This document shows, piece by piece, positions 1 to 5,395 of a stretch of 5,869 nt of DNA. The DNA is from an uncultured Persicitalea sp. Lineage in GTDB: Bacteria > Bacteroidota > Bacteroidia > Cytophagales > Spirosomataceae. Where the stretch lies: positions 1-5,869 of the forward strand of contig CATMVR010000356.1 in the NCBI GenBank assembly GCA_950075905.1, given 5' to 3'. A program made the translations under genes and the position numbers. Every line of letters starts with the position of its first letter. Position 1 is the stretch's first letter. Under the pieces are notes generated by a model. That model saw nothing but the letters and a program-made list of their open reading frames with translations, was not told where the DNA came from and ran no database searches.

Positions 1-1199
1 TACTCGTAGTGGAGCACGACAAGGATATGATGCTGGCCTCCGACTATATTCTGGACATTGGCCCCGGCGCCGGCCGCCACGGCGGGCATATCGTGGGACA
101 GGGCACCCCCGACGAGTTTCTGAAAAACGGCTCCACCACTGCCGATTACCTCAGCGGGCGGCAGGGTATTGAGGTACCCGCCGAGCGACGCAAAGGCAAC
201 GGGCACTCGCTGGCGCTGAAAGGCTGTACCGGCCACAACCTCAAAAATGTAACGCTGAAATTGCCGCTGGGTACCATGATCTGCATCACCGGCGTGAGCG
301 GCAGCGGCAAGTCGTCGCTGATTCACGAAACGCTGTTTCCGCTGCTGAACCGGCATTTTTACCGCTCGCGGCGCGAACCTTTGGAGCATAAGTCTATTGA
401 AGGACTCGAACACCTGGACAAGGTTATTGAAGTGGATCAGTCGCCGATTGGGCGGACGCCCCGCTCCAACCCCGCTACCTACACCAATCTATTTACGGAC
501 ATCCGGGCGCTCTACGCCGAACTACCCGAATCCAAAATCCGGGGCTACAAGCCGGGGCGGTTTAGTTTCAATGTGAAAGGTGGCCGTTGCGAGGACTGCG
601 AGGGCGCGGGTATGAAGAAGATTGAAATGGATTTCCTGCCCGATGTCCACATTGCCTGCGAAACCTGTAAGGGCAAACGCTTCAACCGCGAAACCCTGGA
701 AGTGCGCTTCAAGGGCAAGTCCGTGGCCGATGTGCTGGATATGACCGTGGAAACGGCTCTGGACTTTTTTGAAAATCAGCCACGTATCCTCCGCAAGGTC
801 CAAACCCTGAGCGATGTGGGACTGGGCTACATCACCCTGGGACAGCACGCCACCACGCTCTCCGGCGGCGAGGCGCAGCGCGTGAAGCTTTCCGAAGAGC
901 TCTCCAAACGCGACACCGGCAAGACCATGTATATTCTGGACGAGCCCACCACGGGTCTCCACTTTCAGGATATCAAGCACCTGCTGGCGGTACTCCAAAA
1001 ACTGGTAGAGAAAGGCAACACGGTCCTAATCATCGAGCACAACATGGACGTGATCAAAGTGGCCGACTACGTGGTAGACCTCGGCCCCGAAGGCGGCGGC
1101 CTCGGTGGCAAAATCATCGCCGAAGGTACCCCCGAGAAGGTAGCTAAGGTGAAGGGGAGCTATACGGGGCACTTTTTGAAGATGGAGTTGGAGGAGTAG
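1..1199 (+). CDS. uvrA: UvrA, excinuclease ABC subunit A (C-terminal part, 5' end outside window)
   Basis: UvrA is the damage-sensing ABC-type ATPase that loads UvrB on lesions in cytoplasmic nucleotide excision repair. The reading frame is open through the left edge, so the gene begins upstream; about 398 of a usual ~940 residues are present. Bases 3-110 encode the end of the first ATPase half (VVEHDKDM, H-loop His at 15-17, then DIGPGAG). The second half follows: Walker A GVSGSGKSS at 291-317; a zinc module with Cys codons at 588, 597, 657 and 666 (C-x2-C-x19-C-x2-C, the UvrA pattern); ABC signature LSGGEAQRVKL at 858-890; Walker B YILDEP with catalytic Glu at 942-944; and a second H-loop His at 1038-1040. 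The C-terminus is complete at TAG 1197-1199. All motifs are intact and canonical. A UvrA paralogue cannot be fully excluded without the N-terminal part. No terminator is evident before the next reading frame, 22 bases on. Confidence 0.97.
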   Translation, partial: LVVEHDKDMMLASDYILDIGPGAGRHGGHIVGQGTPDEFLKNGSTTADYLSGRQGIEVPAERRKGNGHSLALKGCTGHNLKNVTLKLPLGTMICITGVSGSGKSSLIHETLFPLLNRHFYRSRREPLEHKSIEGLEHLDKVIEVDQSPIGRTPRSNPATYTNLFTDIRALYAELPESKIRGYKPGRFSFNVKGGRCEDCEGAGMKKIEMDFLPDVHIACETCKGKRFNRETLEVRFKGKSVADVLDMTVETALDFFENQPRILRKVQTLSDVGLGYITLGQHATTLSGGEAQRVKLSEELSKRDTGKTMYILDEPTTGLHFQDIKHLLAVLQKLVEKGNTVLIIEHNMDVIKVADYVVDLGPEGGGLGGKIIAEGTPEKVAKVKGSYTGHFLKMELEE

Positions 1200-1221
1200 G
1201 GCCAAACTTTCAATTTGCAAC

Positions 1222-1410
1222 ATGATAGCTCGTCTGATTGAAGAAAAACTGCTCCATGCCCTGCGCACGATGCCCGTGGTGGCGCTGGTGGGCCCGCGTC
1301 AGGTAGGCAAAACTACCCTGGCCTTTCAACTGGCGGACCGGGCTATTGAGAAGGCAACGTCCTACCTGGATATTGAACTGGATTCGGATCTCAACAAGCT
1401 AAGCGATTAA
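1222..1410 (+). pseudogene. Truncated AAA ATPase (N-terminal remnant, DUF4143-type ATP-binding protein)
   Basis: This 62-codon frame starts with ATG 22 bases after the uvrA stop and ends at TAA 1408-1410. It reads like the extreme N-terminus of the large bacterial family of ~380-400-residue AAA ATPases that carry a C-terminal DUF4143 domain: MIARLIEEKLLHAL, then PVVALVGPRQVGKTTLAFQLA, with Walker A at residues 24-32 and Lys30, then a beta strand YLDIELDSD. Full-length relatives continue with a Walker B strand (LLIIDEVQ-like), sensor motifs and a DUF4143 domain. None of these is found in any frame of the 58 bases before the next gene, which lies on the opposite strand. The protein could bind a nucleotide loop at most and is unlikely to be an active ATPase. 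No Shine-Dalgarno sequence is visible. The family assignment rests on the N-terminal pattern only. A functional short peptide is possible but unlikely; the native role of these ATPases is poorly defined. Confidence 0.7.
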
Positions 1411-1468
1411 GCATACATCGCACCTGCATGGAACTAGAAGGGTAAATCCTAAGAGACTGTTTTAGAGA

Positions 1469-2677
1469 TCAGCCTTCGGTACGGGAAGGTAGCGCTTCCA
1501 ACCCCATTAGCCGTTCGAGCTGGTGGTACTCAATACCAAAAAACTGCTTGGTTTGTCTGATTTTTTCGAGAATGCCTGGCTGGTCGGGCGTGGTGTTGCG
1601 CCGTTTTTCGCCGATAACCAGTACATTTTTGGGAGTATGGGCATCAGAAACAAACTCTACCACCTTGGTAGCATAACCAAAGTATTCCAAAATCAGCGAG
1701 CGGATACCGTCGGTAACCATTTCGGCCTGGCGTTCCAGAAAAATACCGTGTTTGGTCAGGAAGTCCAACTCGTTGGTGGCTTTGTGCTTCTCCATCTCCC
1801 GACGGATCTGCTTATGGCAGCAGGGCGCTACTACAATCAGGTCGGCATTGTTGGTTATTCCCTGATAAATGGCCTCGTCGGTGGCGGTATCGCAGGCGTG
1901 GAGGGCAATCAGGACGTTGATCGCCTCCGTGGGCACGTAATTTTCGATAGTACCCTCCTCAAAGTGCAACTGGTCAAACCCTGAATTAGCCGCAATGGTA
2001 GTACACACCTCTACCAGATCTTTCCGAAACTCTACGCCCACTACCCGGGTAGGCTTATTCAGAACGTTGTTGAGATAGTCGTACAACGCAAAGGTCAGGT
2101 ACCCTTTTCCGGCTCCCATATCTACCACGTTGGTGAGCGGGCGGTCAGGGAGTTCTTTGAGCAGCGAGCTCAGAATCTCGATATAGTGGTTGATCTGCTT
2201 GTACTTGTCCTGCGCATTCTTGTATACTTTGCCCTCGGCGTCGGTGATACCCAGCTGGTGCAGGTACAGCTTCCCTTCCGCTTCGATTTTCCGGTTCTTT
2301 TGCTTGTCGTGCCCGGTGGAGCGAAGTTCGGCAATAGCCGGTTTCTGGGCCTTTACTACAAACTTCCCCTTAGCATAGCGAAGGATATGATCCTGAGTGA
2401 GGGTAAACAATTGGGCAAACCGAAAGCCCCGATCTCCGATCAGCGAGCCAATTTCGGTCATTGCCTCGTCCGGGAAGTAGTTCTTGGTAACGTCCCGCCT
2501 CTTGTAGCGATACAGAAACGAAAGTTTTTCCTGCCGTTTGACGATCACCTTTTTGACATACACGTTTTTTAGCTCTGTCTCTTCGCCTTTATAGTCGCCG
2601 AGACTAAGTTTTATAAAGTCGCTGGCATGAAGACTCTCCCGAAAGAGATCGAGGAATTGGGTAGTTTCTGCGGTCAT
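1469..2677 (-). CDS. SAM-dependent methyltransferase, Methyltransf_32 (METTL25/RRNAD1-like)
   Basis: This encodes a predicted soluble class I methyltransferase of 402 residues, counted from ATG 2677. The N-terminal ~170 residues are a basic, lineage-specific region (YKGEETELKNVYVKKV, RQEKLSFLYRYKRRDVTKNY) that could bind nucleic acid. The Rossmann domain follows: motif I VVDMGAGKGYLTFAL at residues 184-198 (SAM-binding glycines), acidic Glu216 after the second strand (VVGVEFRKD), ALHACDTATD at 258-267 and APCCHKQ at 284-290. The ALHACDTAT and PCCHK pair is characteristic of the Methyltransf_32 family; the substrate is unknown, and an RNA or protein target is only inference. The frame stays open upstream to a TTG at 2758 (429 residues). 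ATG 2677 is preferred because MTAETTQFLDLF begins where related proteins appear to begin and the extra 27 residues look unconserved. Neither start has a Shine-Dalgarno sequence. The gene ends at TGA 1469-1471 and appears monocistronic, converging on the broken ATPase. Confidence 0.88.
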   Translation of the reverse strand: MTAETTQFLDLFRESLHASDFIKLSLGDYKGEETELKNVYVKKVIVKRQEKLSFLYRYKRRDVTKNYFPDEAMTEIGSLIGDRGFRFAQLFTLTQDHILRYAKGKFVVKAQKPAIAELRSTGHDKQKNRKIEAEGKLYLHQLGITDAEGKVYKNAQDKYKQINHYIEILSSLLKELPDRPLTNVVDMGAGKGYLTFALYDYLNNVLNKPTRVVGVEFRKDLVEVCTTIAANSGFDQLHFEEGTIENYVPTEAINVLIALHACDTATDEAIYQGITNNADLIVVAPCCHKQIRREMEKHKATNELDFLTKHGIFLERQAEMVTDGIRSLILEYFGYATKVVEFVSDAHTPKNVLVIGEKRRNTTPDQPGILEKIRQTKQFFGIEYHQLERLMGLEALPSRTEG

Positions 2678-2915
2678 TGCGTTGATGGAGGCATCAGCCC
2701 GCTTTGCGTGGGCAGTCAGGCTCCGGATGGTTGGAGAAATAACACGCGAAGGTACCAAAACATTCGGCGGTTGCCCAGGCCCATCGGCTTAGGTAGTCTA
2801 AAAGAATCTCTCCGTACTGATTTCGTATCCGGTAGCTATCCCAGAAGCAAACCTGGGGCAAGGCATGCTTTTTTTGGTTTACTGGATATAATTTCCACAA
2901 TAAACAATCATAATT

Positions 2916-3014
2916 ATGCTAGTACCATTGATTGTCCTGGGCGTTATCGCCATTATTATAGCTGTAATGTATTACAAGGGAGAAGAAAAAAAGAAAAACA
3001 ACGAGCCGTTGTAG
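2916..3014 (+). CDS. Small single-pass membrane protein, 32 residues
   Basis: ATG 2916 to TAG 3012-3014 encodes 32 residues. Residues 2-18 (LVPLIVLGVIAIIIAVM) form an uninterrupted hydrophobic helix long enough to cross a membrane. They are followed by YY and a charged, hydrophilic tail KGEEKKKNNEPL. By the positive-inside rule the Lys-rich tail would lie in the cytoplasm and the N-terminus outside. The organisation (helix plus short charged tail, ATG after the A/T-rich leader taaacaatcataatt) is that of real bacterial miniproteins and unlike random translation. The leader fits Bacteroidota starts, which often lack a Shine-Dalgarno sequence. A TATAAT hexamer lies at 2887-2892, but no convincing upstream partner is seen. 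The gene stands alone, divergent from the methyltransferase and convergent with the regulator gene. I do not recognise the family, so no function is assigned. Chance occurrence remains possible because the frame is short. Confidence 0.55.
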   Translation: MLVPLIVLGVIAIIIAVMYYKGEEKKKNNEPL

Positions 3015-3108
3015 TCACTGTGCACGATAAAGCATGCATCGGGTCGCTACGCGAAGAAAAATCTTTTCACTGATTACCCGGCCTTGATATGGTGTGCCGT
3101 CTATACGC

Positions 3109-3135
3109 GCCTCCGGTACTCAAAATGCCGGAGGC
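3109..3135. terminator. Hairpin between convergent genes, possible bidirectional terminator
   Basis: The arms GCCTCCGG (3109-3116) and CCGGAGGC (3128-3135) are perfectly complementary. The stem can extend by two inner pairs (T-G and A-T) to ten, leaving the 7-base loop ctcaaaa. It sits 26 bases past the stop of the regulator gene (minus strand) and 94 bases past the stop of the miniprotein gene (plus strand), so it lies between convergent transcripts. No uridine-rich tract follows on either strand, so it does not match a classical intrinsic terminator. It may instead be a 3'-end stabilising structure or act with Rho. A weaker stem, GCAC/GTGC at 3134-3146, overlaps its right arm and would compete with it. 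Confidence 0.5.
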
Positions 3136-3160
3136 ACTACCCGTGCTTTATCAGGAAAAA

Positions 3161-3928
3161 TCAGGTCCAGCGACTCACGTAGTCCGAAAAAGACTCTTTG
3201 TATTGATCACTGACTGGAATAGACGTTTTTTCGATCAGAATACTGTTGCGCGAGATAGCCCCGATTTTTTCCAGATTGACAATATAGGAGCGATGAACCC
3301 GCATGAAGCGCTGCGAGGGAAGTTTTTCTTCCAGGCTTTTCAGGCTGGTCAGCGACAGCAGCGGTTTGGGTTCGCTTTTCAGATGCACTTTCACATAATC
3401 TTTCAGGCCTTCGATGTACAGCATGTCGTCGTAGGCTACACGTACGAGCTGATACTCCACTTTCAGGAATATATACTCCTCACGGGACTCTGTGGGCACC
3501 GCCTGCGGAACTATGGCCGTCTGAACAGTGCCATTTTGCTCTGCCTTTCTGAGCAGTTCAAAGTAGGTCTGAGCCTTGGTGGCGGCCCGCAAAAACTCCT
3601 CGTAGTTGAAAGGTTTGAGCAAATAATCCAGGGCATCTACCCGGAAGCCTTCCAGCGCAAAGTTGTTGAAGGCGGTCGTGAACACAATCCGCGGCCCCTG
3701 CGTCCCGGACTTATCCAGCACGCGGGCCAGCTCGATACCCGTCAGGTCGGGCATCTGTATATCCAAAAAAAGTACGTCTACCTCCTGCTCGCTCAACCCC
3801 TGCAAGGCTTCTACCGCACTCGAATATTTCCCCACCAGGTTCAGGAAAGGGGTTTTTTCGATAAACGCGCACACTAGCCCCAGCGCCAGCGGCTCATCAT
3901 CAACGGCTATGCAGTTGAGGGGCATCAT
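3161..3928 (-). CDS. LytTR-family response regulator (LytR/AlgR type)
   Basis: This is a two-component DNA-binding regulator of 255 residues, the normal length for the family. The receiver domain covers about residues 4-125: acidic pair Asp10-Asp11, phospho-acceptor Asp56 in LFLDIQMPDLTG, Thr84/Thr85 in FTTAF, and Lys105 in YLLKPFN. A linker (~126-148, EQNGTVQTAIVPQAVPTE) leads to a LytTR DNA-binding domain (~150-253) with EYIFLKVEYQLVRV, DMLYIEGLKDYVKVHL and the RFMRVHRSYIVNLEKI signature. LytTR domains bind DNA through a beta fold rather than a helix-turn-helix. The start ATG 3926-3928 overlaps the TGA of the upstream kinase gene by 4 bases (ATGA), so the two are co-transcribed and probably translationally coupled; a second in-frame ATG follows directly. 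All phosphotransfer residues are present. The partner is the adjacent kinase; target promoters are unknown. Confidence 0.95.
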   Translation of the reverse strand: MMPLNCIAVDDEPLALGLVCAFIEKTPFLNLVGKYSSAVEALQGLSEQEVDVLFLDIQMPDLTGIELARVLDKSGTQGPRIVFTTAFNNFALEGFRVDALDYLLKPFNYEEFLRAATKAQTYFELLRKAEQNGTVQTAIVPQAVPTESREEYIFLKVEYQLVRVAYDDMLYIEGLKDYVKVHLKSEPKPLLSLTSLKSLEEKLPSQRFMRVHRSYIVNLEKIGAISRNSILIEKTSIPVSDQYKESFSDYVSRWT

Positions 3929-4998
3929 ACGGCTTCGAGTTCGAGTTGTACCAGGTATTCATTTTCTATTTTATTCTCCTGCACGGCCAGCTCGTAGCGG
4001 CCCGGATACAGCAGGTCCAGGCGGCGGCGGGTATTGACCAGCCCGATGCCATTGCTTTCTTCCAGATGGGTAGATTTCTTGTCCGAAAACAGGGTATTCT
4101 TCACCTCTACAAATACTTTTGACCCTTCCTGCCGGATAATTATTTCGATCCGGCTAGGCTGCGTAGCGCTCACGCCGTGCTTGAAGGCATTTTCAATAAA
4201 GGGCAAAAACAGCATGGGCGCAATGGGTACATCGTGCATGGGGCTGGGGGGAGTAAGCTGCACCGTCACTTTGTCGGTCAACCGGAGCTGCATCAGCTTG
4301 ATATAATCCTGCGCAAAGGCAATCTCCTGGCTCAGCTGCACCGTGCCCTGCTGCGACTCATATAGTACATAGCGCATCATGCGCGAGAGCTTGTGCAGCG
4401 CTTCGCGCGAGGCCTCCACGTCGATCACCGTCAGGGCGTAGATGTTATTAAGGGTATTGAAGAAAAAATGCGGGTTGATCTGCGCTTTCAGAAAAGAGAG
4501 CTCGGAGTCGATCCGGGCGCGTTCCAGCTTTTCGCGGAGCTGCACATCGTGCTGCCATTTCTGCACGGCGGCTACCCCCGTACTGATGCCCATCACCATC
4601 AGGGCCGTCAGCAACGAAAAATAATCCAGCGAGTCTTCGCGGCGCATTACACCCGAGTTGCGCACCGCCTTGAAAGCACTTTCCATGCTTTCGCGCATAT
4701 TGACCCATATCTCTACTTTCTGTACCAGAAATGAAACCAGAAGTACAGCCACCAGATTAAGGATAATAAACAGCACGGTACGGTTCCGAAAGAGCAGGCG
4801 CGGAATCAGAAGCTCGGTATTGGTATAGAATATTGTTAGTAACAGGCCAAAAAGTACGGCCTGTTTGATCCAGAACTGCATCGGAATCTCGATTTTCCAG
4901 GTCAGTGGCTGCCACATCAGCAAAATTGATCCCAGCAAGCCCCACACCAGTACGTGTACCAGCCAGGGCATGTATCTACGAGAGTTAAGCGATTCCAT
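3925..4998 (-). CDS. Membrane sensor histidine kinase, LytS/YehU-like (His_kinase family)
   Basis: This is the sensor partner of the LytTR regulator, 357 residues. The N-terminal part has four likely membrane helices (about residues 11-28, 45-65, 74-93 and 127-146) with only short loops and no large extracellular sensor domain, so the signal is probably sensed in or near the membrane. A coiled-coil-like stretch (~147-168, QKWQHDVQLREKLERARIDS) leads to the phospho-acceptor region LKAQINPHFFFNTLNNIYAL, with His177 as the predicted phosphorylated residue. The ATPase part carries the N-box PFIENAFKHG (Asn270) and the G-box NGIGLVNTRRRLDLLYPG (~316-333). This layout is the 5TM/4TM His_kinase (PF06580) plus HATPase_c type. 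ATG 4998 is chosen because it starts a natural N-terminus directly after a Bacteroidota-like promoter element. The stop overlaps the regulator start. All catalytic motifs are intact; the stimulus cannot be read from the sequence. Confidence 0.95.
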   Translation of the reverse strand: MESLNSRRYMPWLVHVLVWGLLGSILLMWQPLTWKIEIPMQFWIKQAVLFGLLLTIFYTNTELLIPRLLFRNRTVLFIILNLVAVLLVSFLVQKVEIWVNMRESMESAFKAVRNSGVMRREDSLDYFSLLTALMVMGISTGVAAVQKWQHDVQLREKLERARIDSELSFLKAQINPHFFFNTLNNIYALTVIDVEASREALHKLSRMMRYVLYESQQGTVQLSQEIAFAQDYIKLMQLRLTDKVTVQLTPPSPMHDVPIAPMLFLPFIENAFKHGVSATQPSRIEIIIRQEGSKVFVEVKNTLFSDKKSTHLEESNGIGLVNTRRRLDLLYPGRYELAVQENKIENEYLVQLELEAV

Positions 4999-5002
4999 AG
5001 GG

Positions 5003-5010
5003 CAAATGTA
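5003..5010 (-). promoter_or_regulatory. Bacteroidota -7 promoter element (TACATTTG) for kinase-regulator operon
   Basis: Read on the minus strand, these bases are TACATTTG, an exact match to the Bacteroidota housekeeping -7 consensus TAnnTTTG. The element ends four bases before the kinase ATG, which would put the transcription start at or next to that ATG and give a leaderless or near-leaderless mRNA. No TTG is found 19-21 bases further upstream, where the -33 element should be, so this is a half-match and could be chance. Confidence 0.4.
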
Positions 5011-5273
5011 TAATTCGATTTGGTTGTATTTAGCTACCAGATTTCTGCGTCTGGTCTACACGTTATTCAATGCTATTTTCAAACAAGGGTACGTAGTACT
5101 TTTCAAAGAATAGCCATCAAATAGATCAACTCCCACAGAATATCGACCAAACAGGCCCCCTACTCGTTCAGACTGTAATAATGACTCAAAGTAAGGGCCG
5201 CTGCCTTTCTATCGGTGTAAAGCAGCCACTTGTCTATTCTTACCCCCCATTCATCTATTGAGTTTCGCACCGC

Positions 5274-5289
5274 AACAACAAAGGTTGTT
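5274..5289. repeat. Short inverted repeat AACAAC-N4-GTTGTT
   Basis: A perfect 6-base inverted repeat (AACAAC 5274-5279, GTTGTT 5284-5289) with a 4-base spacer lies 107 bases upstream of the outer-membrane protein start and is followed by ATTTTG. It could be an operator or a weak A/T-rich hairpin. A repeat of this size can arise by chance, so the functional call is weak. Confidence 0.3.
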
Positions 5290-5312
5290 ATTTTGATGTA
5301 GTAATAGCACTT

Positions 5313-5329
5313 CTGAACCTCGCGTTCAG
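5313..5329. repeat. Inverted repeat CTGAAC-N5-GTTCAG upstream of outer-membrane protein gene
   Basis: A perfect 6-base palindrome with a 5-base loop ends 66 bases before the outer-membrane protein ATG. The right half with its flanking C, CGTTCAG (5323-5329), recurs in direct orientation at 5165-5171 in the same intergenic region. A T-rich stretch (5337-5344) follows but starts too late for a good intrinsic terminator. It may be an operator or a 5'-leader hairpin; the sequence does not decide between these. Confidence 0.35.
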
Positions 5330-5395
5330 GATATTGTATTTTTTCTCTATCCGTGCATTTATTCATAAAACTGATTTTTCAATAGCAATATTGCC

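Larger units (their letters stand above)
4999..5395. other. Divergent intergenic region between kinase operon and outer-membrane protein gene
   Basis: These 397 bases separate the minus-strand kinase-regulator operon from the plus-strand outer-membrane protein gene and must hold both promoters. The region appears more A/T-rich than the flanking genes. It contains the TACATTTG element for the kinase (5003-5010) and two small inverted repeats (5274-5289 and 5313-5329) on the receptor side. No complete TTG-N19-TAnnTTTG promoter was found for the plus strand; TATTTTG at 5289-5295 is one base short of the -7 consensus. A 68-codon minus-strand frame (5160-5366) lies here but resembles no family I know. 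No RNA gene or mobile element was recognised. Confidence 0.6.

Noticed and set aside
522..998. 158-codon minus-strand frame inside uvrA
   Set aside because: It is antisense to strongly conserved UvrA motifs (zinc module, ABC signature) and resembles no family.
1411..1468. Search for the lost 3' part of the broken ATPase gene, or a terminator, in the gap before the methyltransferase stop
   Set aside because: One frame stays open for 18 codons after the stop but encodes nothing family-like, and only 4-base stems were found.
2694..2900. 68-codon minus-strand frame upstream of the methyltransferase
   Set aside because: It needs a TTG start, overlaps the upstream extension of the methyltransferase in another frame and shows no recognisable pattern.
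1404..3041. 17-base imperfect direct repeat (1404-1420 and 3025-3041, 15 of 17 identical), the first copy at the break of the ATPase gene
   Set aside because: A rough estimate gives about two such matches expected by chance in a window of this size, and the flanks show no insertion-sequence features.
2627..3073. 148-codon plus-strand frame across the methyltransferase 5' end and the miniprotein
   Set aside because: It is antisense to coding sequence in its first part and low in family-like features; the out-of-phase 32-residue frame inside it looks much more protein-like.
3089..3877. 262-codon plus-strand frame opposite the response regulator
   Set aside because: It is the complement of a complete receiver plus LytTR gene; the translation is rich in Gln/His/Phe runs typical of antisense frames.
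5160..5366. 68-codon minus-strand frame with ATG after an A-rich leader in the divergent intergenic region
   Set aside because: The start looks plausible, but the protein matches no known pattern and a frame of this length is easily open by chance in A/T-rich DNA. Conservation in relatives would be needed.
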